A stretch of 64,000 nucleotides of DNA from Fusobacteriales bacterium (lineage in GTDB: Bacteria > Fusobacteriota > Fusobacteriia > Fusobacteriales > Fusobacteriaceae), in the NCBI GenBank assembly GCA_020063625.1, contig JAICDD010000002.1, forward strand, positions 1-64,000. Direction: 5' to 3'. Under the pieces are notes generated by a model, which worked only from the letters and a program-made list of their open reading frames with translations, made no database searches and was not told the DNA's origin. Positions 1-8,548 of this stretch are shown here, in pieces. Within the stretch, counting starts at the first letter, position 1. Every line of letters begins with the position of its first letter. The position numbers and the translations under genes were made by a program.

Positions 1-1
1 A

Positions 2-145
2 AAGGAACGAGAAAAATATAAAGAAGAGAGAAAAGAATTAATAATAAAGGTAGAAAAAAGAAGAGCAAGAGCAAGTGATTATAAGTCATTAAAAAGTTAT
101 TTTAGAGCAACAGGAAAAGAAAAGCCAACTAAAAATAATTGGTAA
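2..145 (+). CDS. C-terminal end of an unidentified protein (5' truncated by window edge)
   Basis: An open frame enters from the left edge and stops at 143-145. The visible 47 residues are highly charged (rich in Lys, Glu and Arg) and end in KPTKNNW. A strong terminator follows 20 bases later, as expected for a real gene end. I do not recognise the family; the fragment is too short and low in complexity to assign a function. Confidence 0.55.
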   Translation, partial: KEREKYKEERKELIIKVEKRRARASDYKSLKSYFRATGKEKPTKNNW

Positions 146-163
146 AATGTTTAAAAGTTTTAT

Positions 164-199
164 AAAAAAAGAGACTAAAAAAATTTAGTCTCTTTTTTG
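164..199 (+). terminator. Rho-independent terminator
   Basis: The stem pairs AAGAGACTAAA with TTTAGTCTCTT around an A-rich loop and is followed by a long T run. It ends the truncated upstream gene. Confidence 0.85.
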
Positions 200-302
200 T
201 TTTTTAATTATTTTAATAATATACTTGTATAGTATATTTTAAGACAATTATATAAAAATAACACTTTAATTATATATAGTGTTTATCTAATGTTTAAAAT
301 TG

Positions 303-331
303 TTGACTTTATTCATAAAATATGATATTTT
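303..331 (+). promoter_or_regulatory. Promoter of the sulfite/nitrite reductase operon
   Basis: TTGACT at 303-308 and TATTTT at 326-331 are separated by 17 bases, about 60 bases before the start codon. An inverted repeat (AACACT at 260-265, AGTGTT at 279-284) lies just upstream and could be a regulator site, but this is weak. Nothing else is apparent in 200-395. Confidence 0.55.
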
Positions 332-395
332 ATTTCATAAATAAAAATAACTTATATTTCACATAATAAAACTAAGAAATTAATAAGGGGGCAAT

Positions 396-1994
396 ATGTT
401 TAAAGTACCAGTTTCATTAAATGAGGATATAAAAAAATATGAATTACATGTAAATGATTTTATTAATGAAAAAATAAGTAAAAAAGATTTCAAGCCATTT
501 GCAGCAGAATCAGGAGTATATTGGGAAAGAGATGGTATAAATTATATGATAAGACCTAGAATACCATCTGGAATAATTTCTCTTTTTTCATTAAAAAAAA
601 TAGTTGAATTAGCTAAAAAATATAATGGAAGCAGATTACATTTTACTACAAGACAAGATATTCAATTTCATGGTATTAAATTAGAAAACACAATAAAAAT
701 AGTAAAAGAATTAAAAGAGTATGAAATATATACAAGGGGGACTGGGGGAAATACTGCAAGAAATATTACCATTCCACCATTAACAGGATTAATTGAAAAT
801 GAAAAATTTGATGTAGCACCATATGCACTTGTAGCTACAGAATTTTTAATACAAGATAGTACAAATTATTCATTACCTAGAAAATATAAAATTGGATTTT
901 CTTCAACAGATGAAGATATAGCACATGTAAAAATATCTGACCTTGGATTTTTAGCAAAAATAAAAAACAATAAAAAAGGATTTGTAGTATATGGAGCTGG
1001 AGGACTTGGAGCAGTTGCAAGACCTGCGATAATTTTAAAAGATTTTATAAGTGAAAATGAAGTAATTTATTATGTACAAGCAATGAAAAGAGTATTTGAT
1101 AAATATGGTGATAGAACAAACAAATCAAAAGCTAGAATAAGATTTATTTTAGAAAGATTGGGAGAAGAAGAGTTTAAAAAAATATTCTTTGAAGAGCTCG
1201 AAAATGTAAAAAAAGAAATAAATATTGAAAATATAAATATTTCAAAATTCAATAAAATAAACTATTTTATTAATGGAGAGAAAAATAGTAGAAAACAAGA
1301 TGTAATAAAATCAAAATATAAAAATAGATATATTTTACATATAAAACCTGAAAATGGAAATGTAGAACCTAAAAAATTTTATGAATTTCTGTTAAAACTT
1401 GAAAAAATAGATAAAAATTTAGAGTTTAGACTATCTCTTAATCAAGATTTTTATATAGTTGGAATAGATGGAAAAGATGTAAATAAAATATTAGAACTTA
1501 AGAAAAATTATTTTAAAGAACCTAAGTCAAATAATATTAAAGCATGTACTGGTGCAACTACATGTCAATTAGGAATATGTTCTTCTCAAGGATTACTTGG
1601 TAATATATTACAAACATTAAATAAAGAAGAAGTAAAATATCTACCTGAAATAAATATATCTGGTTGTCCAAACTCTTGTGCACAACATCAAATAGCAGAG
1701 CTTGGTTTTTCAGGAAGAAAAATAAGAGTAAATGATAATGTAGTACCAGCATATAGTGTGTATATAAATGGAAATGTAAAAAATAAAATAGCTGAATTTG
1801 GAGAAGAAATTGGAATACTTCCAGCAAAAAAAATAATAGATTTTTTAAGATATGTAGCTAAATTAAGACAAAATGATAATAGTGAAATATCAAAATTTTA
1901 TAAAAAAAATAAGTCGAAATTAATAGATAAAATAGCAGAGATAAATTTAGAAATAAAAAATAATTTTAATAAGGATTTATCTATTGATTATTAA
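396..1994 (+). CDS. Monomeric siroheme sulfite/nitrite reductase (ferredoxin-type hemoprotein)
   Basis: This 532-residue protein has the two-fold ferredoxin-like plus siroheme/[4Fe-4S] architecture of the assimilatory sulfite/nitrite reductase family. The N-terminal half carries the substrate and siroheme-facing segment around LHFTTRQDIQFHG. The cluster ligands are visible as C384-x5-C390 (CTGATTC) and C424-x3-C428 (CPNSC). Family members reduce sulfite to sulfide or nitrite to ammonia with six electrons. The sulfate activation, APS reductase and siroheme genes downstream favour sulfite, but sequence alone cannot exclude nitrite. It starts at ATG 396 behind AAGGGGG and is followed after 12 bases by an unknown gene and then an anion symporter, apparently one operon. 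Confidence 0.85.
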   Translation: MFKVPVSLNEDIKKYELHVNDFINEKISKKDFKPFAAESGVYWERDGINYMIRPRIPSGIISLFSLKKIVELAKKYNGSRLHFTTRQDIQFHGIKLENTIKIVKELKEYEIYTRGTGGNTARNITIPPLTGLIENEKFDVAPYALVATEFLIQDSTNYSLPRKYKIGFSSTDEDIAHVKISDLGFLAKIKNNKKGFVVYGAGGLGAVARPAIILKDFISENEVIYYVQAMKRVFDKYGDRTNKSKARIRFILERLGEEEFKKIFFEELENVKKEINIENINISKFNKINYFINGEKNSRKQDVIKSKYKNRYILHIKPENGNVEPKKFYEFLLKLEKIDKNLEFRLSLNQDFYIVGIDGKDVNKILELKKNYFKEPKSNNIKACTGATTCQLGICSSQGLLGNILQTLNKEEVKYLPEINISGCPNSCAQHQIAELGFSGRKIRVNDNVVPAYSVYINGNVKNKIAEFGEEIGILPAKKIIDFLRYVAKLRQNDNSEISKFYKKNKSKLIDKIAEINLEIKNNFNKDLSIDY

Positions 1995-2006
1995 GAGGTG
2001 GTCATT

Positions 2007-2627
2007 ATGACTAAATTTAATGAAAAATATATTATCGAAAATAGTATTGAAACTATTTTTGATAATATAGAAAATGAAATTATAAAAAATAAGCTTAATT
2101 TTATAATTTTAGAGGTAGATAATGTAAATCAAAAGTTAAAAGATATTATAGCAAAAATAAAAGTACATTTTGATATATTTATTCTATTAAAAATAGTTAA
2201 AAATATTGAATCAGAACTTTTGTTTATGAGTGGAGCACACGGGATTATATATAATAATTTAAGTAATAATATTGACTTAAATTATATAGAAAAATCAGTA
2301 GAGATATTTCCAAAAGGTTCTATTTTTATGGAAATAGAGACAGATAACAAAATATTTTTAAAAAAATTAATAGAAAAAAATATAATTCCAATACTAAAAA
2401 ACTGTGATATAGAATTGCTTACTGAAATAAATGAATTAATTTTAAAAAATAAAAATTTAAAGAATTATATAAAATTCATTCCTTTAATCAATCAAATAGA
2501 GTGCAACTATAATTCAAAAAATATATTTAACAAATTAGAAAAAAAACTAGTATTAGAATTAAACAATTTACGGCAAAAGCTATTGATAAAAGAGGTAAAC
2601 GATTCATATGAATCTAGTGGATTATAA
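2007..2627 (+). CDS. Hypothetical protein in the sulfite reductase operon
   Basis: A 206-residue soluble protein that I do not recognise. It has alternating short hydrophobic strands and charged helices (for example FIILEV, FDIFILLKIV, IIPILKNC), a pattern compatible with an alpha/beta fold, and no metal-binding cysteine motif. ATG 2007 is preferred over GTG 1998 because the Shine-Dalgarno GAGGTG (1995-2000) overlaps the latter. It sits between a siroheme reductase and a transporter with gaps of 9-12 bases, so a role in sulfur-oxyanion reduction or enzyme maturation is an inference from position only. Confidence 0.7.
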   Translation: MTKFNEKYIIENSIETIFDNIENEIIKNKLNFIILEVDNVNQKLKDIIAKIKVHFDIFILLKIVKNIESELLFMSGAHGIIYNNLSNNIDLNYIEKSVEIFPKGSIFMEIETDNKIFLKKLIEKNIIPILKNCDIELLTEINELILKNKNLKNYIKFIPLINQIECNYNSKNIFNKLEKKLVLELNNLRQKLLIKEVNDSYESSGL

Positions 2628-2636
2628 GGAGACACT

Positions 2637-4049
2637 ATGGATAAAAAATATAAAATTGATAAAAGACCATTGTGGTATCTATTTATATTAGAGTATAGAA
2701 AAGCATTTTTCTTATTAATAATGTTTTCTGTATTTTTTACTCTAATAAATTATCAAATATTTGATATTGATAGCACATATTATAAGACAATAGTAATATT
2801 TTTATTTGCAGTGATATTTTGGATAACAAATGTTATACCATTATCTGTCACATCACTTATGATAATGGGGATAATTTCCTCATATCATATATTAGAAAAT
2901 AGTTCTATATACTCTTTTTTTGGAAATGAATCTATATTTTTTATTTTAGGTGCATTTATTATATCTGCAGGAGTAAGACTGTCAGGTTTAAGTAAAAGAA
3001 TATCATACTTAATATTATTAAAATTTGGTAATACTTTATCAAATCTAGTAATTACAATATTTTTATTGTGTGCATTTTTATCACATATAATGCCAGAACA
3101 TGCAGTAGCTGCCCTTATTTTTCCAATATTAATGGAGATTGTAGAGAGTAATAATATAAAAAAAGGTAGTGAAGTAGGGAAATGGATATTTATTTCAATG
3201 GCATGGGGAGTAATTATTGGAGGAGTTGTCACATATCTTGGAGGAGCAAGAAATCCTTTAGCAATAGGAATATTAAAAGAGTTTTCAAATATAGAAATTA
3301 GTTTTTTAAGTTGGTATAAAGTAGTGTCAATACCTATATATATTTTAATGTTTTTCGTTACTCTATTTCTTTATCAAAAAACTAAAAAAATTAGCAAAAA
3401 ATTAAATGTGCAAATATTTAATAATAATTTAGCTAGAATGAAAAAAATAACTTTTCGAGAGATTAAAGCAGGATTTATATTGATAATAACTATATTTTTA
3501 TGGATTTTTTATAGTGATAAATACGGAATTGCAAATATTTCTTTAATTAGTGCAGCACTATTTTTTATATTAAATGTACTTGAGTGGGATGAAGCTAGTA
3601 AAGAGATAAATTGGGGAGTAATATTTATGTATGGAGGAGCAATTTCATTAGGGAAAGCCTTAAATGAGGTAGGGGTACTTAAATGGCTAGTAAATGAGTA
3701 TATAATCCATATGAAATTTAATCCATATATATATTTAATATTTTTTTCTTTTATTTCTTTATTTCTTACAGAAATTATTACAAATGCAGCTGTTATAGTA
3801 GTAATATTGCCAATTGTTCTTGAAATATCAAAGTTAATTGGAATACCACTTGAAATAGCTACAATAGCTGTAGCTGTACCTTCTGGACTTGCTTATATGT
3901 TTCCAATGAGTACACCAGCTATATCAATGATAATATCATCTGATTTTGTAAAACCAAATGATACTATTAAATCAGGTTTTATTTTAAATATTATTTCTTT
4001 AACTATATTCTTGACGGGTTTGATATCTTATTGGGAACTTTTCTATTAA
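2637..4049 (+). CDS. DASS/SLC13-family Na+:anion symporter, probable sulfate uptake
   Basis: A 470-residue polytopic membrane protein with about a dozen hydrophobic segments. Near its C-terminus is the substrate-site helix region ITNAAVIVVILPIV followed by VPSGLAYMFPMSTPA, characteristic of the divalent anion:Na+ symporter family (dicarboxylates, sulfate). It follows the sulfite reductase and the unknown gene with a 9-base gap and precedes sulfate activation genes, so sulfate is the most likely substrate. Dicarboxylate transport remains possible. The Shine-Dalgarno is AAGGAGA. No separate sulfate ABC transporter is present in the window. Confidence 0.8.
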   Translation: MDKKYKIDKRPLWYLFILEYRKAFFLLIMFSVFFTLINYQIFDIDSTYYKTIVIFLFAVIFWITNVIPLSVTSLMIMGIISSYHILENSSIYSFFGNESIFFILGAFIISAGVRLSGLSKRISYLILLKFGNTLSNLVITIFLLCAFLSHIMPEHAVAALIFPILMEIVESNNIKKGSEVGKWIFISMAWGVIIGGVVTYLGGARNPLAIGILKEFSNIEISFLSWYKVVSIPIYILMFFVTLFLYQKTKKISKKLNVQIFNNNLARMKKITFREIKAGFILIITIFLWIFYSDKYGIANISLISAALFFILNVLEWDEASKEINWGVIFMYGGAISLGKALNEVGVLKWLVNEYIIHMKFNPYIYLIFFSFISLFLTEIITNAAVIVVILPIVLEISKLIGIPLEIATIAVAVPSGLAYMFPMSTPAISMIISSDFVKPNDTIKSGFILNIISLTIFLTGLISYWELFY

Positions 4050-4385
4050 ATTCAGTACAAAGAAAAGAGAGCACAAAGTACCACAAAGGTAGAAAAAACA
4101 GTAAGAAGTGAAGAGTGAGAAGTGAGTAGTGAGTAGTGAGAAGAATTAAAAAGTGCATTTTCGGAGGATATTAGATTTTTTTGATAAATGCGTTACACGA
4201 AGACCACAAAGGTAAAAAACAGAACCACAAAGGAAAAAGTGGAAATCAACGAATTAGCACAGATAAACACTAGATAAAAGTCTGTGTAAATCCCGTGTAT
4301 ATCAAGTGATTTAAAAAAACTTAGTGGTCCTTAGTGCTTTTTCTTCGTGTACTTTGTGTAACAAAAATCCGTATAATTCGTGACA
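4050..4385 (+). repeat. Mosaic intergenic repeat copy 1
   Basis: There is no gene here. The left part reads ACAAAGAAAAGAG...CACAAAG, then a run of GTGAGAA/GTGAGTA heptamers (about 4110-4142), then the shared core TTCGGAGGATATTAGATTTT (from about 4160) leading into GTTACACGAAG...CACAAAGG. The right part (4318-4363) reads GGTCCTTAGTGCTTTTTCTTC...TTTGTGTAAC, which is roughly the reverse complement of the left arm. The same modules recur in six other gaps. Base composition is visibly richer in G and C than the flanking genes. Confidence 0.8.
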
Positions 4386-4390
4386 AAAAA

Positions 4391-4419
4391 TTGATTTCAA
4401 AAAATTAAATTTATATAAA
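4391..4419 (+). promoter_or_regulatory. Candidate promoter for the cysC-aprA-aprB-cysD operon
   Basis: TTGATT (4391-4396) and TATAAA (4414-4419) are spaced by 17 bases at the right edge of repeat copy 1, just before the Shine-Dalgarno AGGAGGGG. Confidence 0.45.
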
Positions 4420-4433
4420 TTTAGGAGGGGCTT

Positions 4434-5027
4434 ATGAAAAATATAGTATGGCATAATGGAAGAATTTCAAAATTAGATAGAGAAAAACGCTTGAAACAAA
4501 AAGGTGTAATTCTCTGGTTTACAGGTTTATCAGGTTCAGGGAAATCAACTATTGCATATGAACTTGAAAATTATCTTCATAATAATAATTATCATTCATA
4601 TGTACTTGATGGAGATAACATAAGACATGGTTTAAATAATGACCTTGGATTTTCTATAGAAGATAGAAAAGAAAATCTTCGTAGAATAAGTGAAGTAGGA
4701 AAACTATTTGTTGATTCAGGAACTATTACAATTACATCTTTTATTTCTCCATTTAGAGAAGACAGACAAAAAATAAGAGAAAAATTTCAAAATGGAGAAT
4801 TTATTGAAGTGTATATAAAATGTTCTATTGAAGAATGTAAAAGAAGAGATGTAAAAGGACTTTATAAAAAAGTAGAAAATAATGAGATTAAAAATTTTAC
4901 TGGAATTACATCACCTTATGAAGAGCCAGAAAGTCCAGAAATTATTTTAGATACAGAAAACGATAGTTTAGAAAATTGTTTAAATAAATTAATTTCATAT
5001 ATAAAAGAAAATAAAATAATTGGGTGA
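4434..5027 (+). CDS. cysC: Adenylyl-sulfate (APS) kinase
   Basis: At 197 residues this is the usual length for CysC, which phosphorylates APS at the 3' position with ATP to give PAPS. The P-loop GLSGSGKS is at residues 31-38 and the APS-binding DGDNIRHGL motif starts at residue 59, followed by FSIEDRKENLRRISEV. All key residues look intact, unlike the degenerate kinase domain on CysN in this window. It leads an operon with the APS reductase pair and cysD. Because an APS (not PAPS) reductase follows, its PAPS may serve sulfation or a regulatory role; no PAPS reductase is visible. Confidence 0.93.
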   Translation: MKNIVWHNGRISKLDREKRLKQKGVILWFTGLSGSGKSTIAYELENYLHNNNYHSYVLDGDNIRHGLNNDLGFSIEDRKENLRRISEVGKLFVDSGTITITSFISPFREDRQKIREKFQNGEFIEVYIKCSIEECKRRDVKGLYKKVENNEIKNFTGITSPYEEPESPEIILDTENDSLENCLNKLISYIKENKIIG

Positions 5028-5032
5028 TAGCT

Positions 5033-6709
5033 ATGTATAAAGAAGAAATTTTAAAAACAGATATATTAATAATTGGTGGTGGAACTGCTGGTTGTCAAGC
5101 GGCTATACATATAAAAGAAAAATCATCTAATACAAATGTATTAATTATAGAAAAAGCTAATATTAAAAGAAGTGGATGTTTAGCAGCTGGAGTAAATGCA
5201 ATAAATGCTTATTTAACTGAAACTGAAACACCAGAATCATATGCAGAATATATAAAAAAAGAAAATCATGGTGTATCAAGATATGATTTATCATTTTCAA
5301 TTGGAGAAAAATTAAATGAAATGACTGAAAAACTTGAGTCATATGGAGTAAAAATTCTCAAAGATGAAAATGGAAAATATGTAGCTAGAGCTAAAAGAAG
5401 TATAAGAATAAATGGAGAAAATATAAAACCTTTACTTGCAAAAAAAGTAGAAGAATTGAAAATTCCTGTAATTAATAATTGTATATCTATTGATTATATT
5501 ATTGAAAATAATCAAATTAAAGGAATATATGCAATAGATTTAAGAAATAGTATTTTTTATACAATTTATGCAAAAGCTGTAATTTGTGCAACAGGTGGAG
5601 CGGCAGGAATATATAAAGCAAATAATAGTGGAGCAGCAAAAAATAAAATGTGGTATCCTCCGTTTAATACAGGAGCTGGATTAGCAATGGGAATAAGAAG
5701 TGGTGCTGAAATGACTTCATTTGAAATGAGATTTATAGCACTTCGTACAAAAGATACTATATCTCCTACTGGAACAATAGCTCAAGGTGTAAAAGCAAAA
5801 CAAATAAATAGTAAATATGAAAATTATATGGATAAATATACAACTAGAACAACAGATTATAGACTTTATGCTACTGTAATGGAAAATATAAATGGAAATG
5901 GACCTTGTTATCTTGATACTAGAAATATTGATGAAGAGAAAATATTAGATTTGAAAAAAGCATATCTTAATATGTCACCTTCAATACTGCTTAAAATGAA
6001 AGATGAAAATATTGATTTAAAAAATAATTTAATAGAAATAGAGGGAAGTGAACCTTATATAGTAGGTGGTCATGGTATCGCAGGATACTGGATTGATAAA
6101 AATAGACGGACTAATATAAAAGGATTATATGCTGTTGGAGACGTAGCTGGTGGAAGCTCAAAAAAATATGTAACAGGAGCTATGGCAGAAGGAGAAATAG
6201 CAGCTGATAATGCACTTGAATATATTAAAAATATAAATAATATTGAAGAAAGTCAAAATAATAATAAAAAATCAATTTTTAATAAAATTGAAAATATAAA
6301 AAATAGCAATAATGAATTAGATATTATTGAGATGCATGAATATTTAAAAAATATTATGGATAAATATGCAGGTGGAATATCTACAAATTATAAATATAAT
6401 GAAACTTCATTAAACAAAGCAAAATTATTAATAAAAAATCTAGAAAAAAATGTTGATAAAGTCAAAATAGATACAAACTATGAATTGCAACTTTATTTTG
6501 AACTTATAGATAAAATAACAATTGCAAAAGTATTAATCGAACATTTACTTTATAGAAAAGAAACTCGTTGGAGATGTTATCAAGAAAATATAGATTATAA
6601 CCATCTTGATAATGAAAATTGGAAATTATTTGTAAATTCAAAATATGAAAATGGAGAATTAAAAATATTTACAAAACCATTAGATGGCGAGGTGATGAAA
6701 TGGCAATAA
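5033..6709 (+). CDS. aprA: APS reductase alpha-like FAD subunit (AprA family)
   Basis: A 558-residue flavoprotein of the fumarate reductase/AprA superfamily. The FAD-binding GGGTAG is at residues 15-20, and it has ATGGAAGIYK, a basic segment with MWYPPFNTGAG, and a C-terminal GGHGIAGYWID...GLYAVGDVAGG block as in AprA. It is shorter than dissimilatory AprA (about 640-660), as in clostridial assimilatory versions. It should reduce APS to sulfite and AMP with electrons from AprB. GTG at 5024 overlaps the cysC stop; ATG 5033, placed 5 bases after GGGTGA, is the better start. Its end overlaps aprB by 10 bases, so they are translationally coupled. A general fumarate-reductase-like role is unlikely in this context. 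Confidence 0.85.
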   Translation: MYKEEILKTDILIIGGGTAGCQAAIHIKEKSSNTNVLIIEKANIKRSGCLAAGVNAINAYLTETETPESYAEYIKKENHGVSRYDLSFSIGEKLNEMTEKLESYGVKILKDENGKYVARAKRSIRINGENIKPLLAKKVEELKIPVINNCISIDYIIENNQIKGIYAIDLRNSIFYTIYAKAVICATGGAAGIYKANNSGAAKNKMWYPPFNTGAGLAMGIRSGAEMTSFEMRFIALRTKDTISPTGTIAQGVKAKQINSKYENYMDKYTTRTTDYRLYATVMENINGNGPCYLDTRNIDEEKILDLKKAYLNMSPSILLKMKDENIDLKNNLIEIEGSEPYIVGGHGIAGYWIDKNRRTNIKGLYAVGDVAGGSSKKYVTGAMAEGEIAADNALEYIKNINNIEESQNNNKKSIFNKIENIKNSNNELDIIEMHEYLKNIMDKYAGGISTNYKYNETSLNKAKLLIKNLEKNVDKVKIDTNYELQLYFELIDKITIAKVLIEHLLYRKETRWRCYQENIDYNHLDNENWKLFVNSKYENGELKIFTKPLDGEVMKWQ

Positions 6710-7014
6710 TTGTTAATCATGAAAAATGTATAAAATGTATGAAATGTACAAATATTTGTCCTGGAAACCTTATATTATTTAATGGTGAAAAAATTGATAT
6801 GTATGATAAAAATGCTTGTTGGGATTGTAGTGCATGTATAAAAGAGTGTCCTGTATCAGCTATATCAATGACTCTTCCTACTGAAATAGGAGGAATGGGT
6901 ACAAAACTTACATGTAAAATCGATAAAAATATTATTAATTGGAAAATATATAGTGAAACAGATAAAAGTAAAAATGAAAATATAACAATAGATTTAGATT
7001 ATATTATGCCATAG
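6700..7014 (+). CDS. aprB: APS reductase beta-like ferredoxin subunit (AprB family)
   Basis: A 104-residue iron-sulfur protein with two [4Fe-4S] motifs, CIKCMKCTNICPG and CWDCSACIKECP, separated by an insertion as in AprB. A short tail (LPTEIGGMGTKL) would wrap on the alpha subunit. It is shorter than dissimilatory AprB (about 150), lacking most of the C-terminal tail. The start overlaps aprA. It passes electrons to the AprA FAD for APS reduction to sulfite. The electron donor is not evident from the sequence. Confidence 0.85.
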   Translation: MAIIVNHEKCIKCMKCTNICPGNLILFNGEKIDMYDKNACWDCSACIKECPVSAISMTLPTEIGGMGTKLTCKIDKNIINWKIYSETDKSKNENITIDLDYIMP

Positions 7015-7023
7015 GAGGGTAAA

Positions 7024-7905
7024 ATGGATAAATTAGATAAATTAGAAAGTAAAAGTATATATATTTTAAGAGAAGCTTATAGTCAATTTAAAAATCTTGG
7101 TATGCTTTGGTCAATAGGGAAAGATAGTACAGTTCTTCTTTGGCTTGCAAGGAAAGCTTTTTTTGGACATGTACCTTTTCCACTGGTACATATAGATACA
7201 CATTATAAAATACCTGAAATGATAGAATATAGAGATAGATTTACTGCTGAATGGGGTCTTGATATGATTTATGGAGAACATGAAGAAGCACTTAAAAATC
7301 ATCAAACATTCCCTGAGGGAAATGTAACAAGACTTGAATGTTGTAAATTATTAAAAGCAGAAGCATTAAAAAATACATTAAATGGAACATTTAAAAGATA
7401 TAGATTTAATCATGATTTAAAAAAATATGAAGTAGATAAAAATAGTGATGCATTTACAGGAATAATAGTAGGGGTAAGAGCTGACGAAGAGGGAAGTAGG
7501 TCAAAAGAAAGATATTTTTCACCTCGTGATAAAGAAAATAACTGGGATATAGGAGAACAACCACCTGAATTTTGGAATCAATATAAAACAGAATTTGCAC
7601 CTGGAACTCATGTAAGAATACATCCACTTCTTGATTGGACAGAGCTTGATATTTGGGAATATATACAAAGAGAAAATATACCTATTGTATCACTTTATTT
7701 TGACCAAGGAGAAGGGAAAAGATATCGTTCTTTAGGATGTTATCCATGTACAAATCCTGTTGAATCTAGTGCTAAAAATGTAGCAGAAATTGTAGAAGAA
7801 TTAAAAACGGGAAAATTTAAAAATATAGCTGAACGTTCTGGTAGAGCGCAAGATAAAGATGGTGGTGGAGGTCTTGAAGACCTTAGAAAAGATGGATATA
7901 TGTAA
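7024..7905 (+). CDS. cysD: Sulfate adenylyltransferase subunit 2 (small subunit)
   Basis: A 293-residue member of the PP-loop ATP pyrophosphatase family. The nucleotide-binding SIGKDS is at residues 30-35. It also has [25 protein letters not shown] and the C-terminal LGCYPCTNP segment typical of CysD. With CysN it makes APS from ATP and sulfate, driven by GTP hydrolysis. It lies 9 bases after aprB. The partner cysN is separated from it by a 640-base gap filled by a mosaic repeat, although the two are usually adjacent. Confidence 0.95.
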   Translation: MDKLDKLESKSIYILREAYSQFKNLGMLWSIGKDSTVLLWLARKAFFGHVPFPLVHIDTHYKIPEMIEYRDRFTAEWGLDMIYGEHEEALKNHQTFPEGNVTRLECCKLLKAEALKNTLNGTFKRYRFNHDLKKYEVDKNSDAFTGIIVGVRADEEGSRSKERYFSPRDKENNWDIGEQPPEFWNQYKTEFAPGTHVRIHPLLDWTELDIWEYIQRENIPIVSLYFDQGEGKRYRSLGCYPCTNPVESSAKNVAEIVEELKTGKFKNIAERSGRAQDKDGGGGLEDLRKDGYM

Positions 7906-7934
7906 CAAGCCTAATTTATATGAAATAAATAAAA

Positions 7935-8465
7935 TTAGCCACGGAAAAACGCGGATTTAATTTAGCACAGAGAAAAAATTACACGAAGAACACAAAGACA
8001 GAAAAATAGAACCACAAAGGAAAGAGTGGAAACCACGAGATATTCACAGATAAACACAAGATAGGAAAAAATTAATAATTAAAAAATAGCCACGGAAAAA
8101 CACGGATTATCACTGATTATAGTGAGAAATAAGAAGTGAGGAGTAAGAAGAATTAAAACGCGCCTTTTCGGAGGATATTAGATTTTCTTGATCGTTACAC
8201 GAAGAACACAAAGATTGAAAAATAGAACCACAAAGAAAAACTAGGAACCACGGGATATTCACAGATGATCACAAGATAAAATTAATTAAAATTTAGCACA
8301 AAGGAAAAAGGGGGAACCATGAGATTCACACAGGATTTTACACTGGATTTTTATCCTATGTTTATTGATGTTCATCCTGTGGTTTCAAAAAAATCTGTGT
8401 AATCCGTGGCAGACTTCTTTTGTGGTCCTTAATGTTTTTCTTCGTGGACTTAGTGTAACAAAAAA
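7935..8465 (+). repeat. Mosaic intergenic repeat copy 2
   Basis: This fills the cysD-cysN gap. It has two copies of GCCACGGAAAAACxCGGAT, two left-arm units TTACACGAAGAACACAAAG, the core TTCGGAGGATATTAGATTTT (from about 8167), GTGAG-type heptamers, and a right arm GTGGTCCTTAATGTTTTTCT ending in AGTGTAAC near 8459. After it (8466-8548) a 14-base direct repeat TAAAAAAACGATTG occurs just before cysN. Confidence 0.8.
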
Positions 8466-8548
8466 TCAATGTAATAAAAAAACGATTGGCAACATTTTTT
8501 TTAACTAGAAATAATATAGAAGTATTAAAAAAACGATTGAGGTGAATT

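Noticed and set aside
260..284. AACACT/AGTGTT inverted repeat before the sulfite reductase as a defined operator
   Set aside because: Only six pairs with a 13-base gap in very AT-rich sequence; it matches no site I can name.
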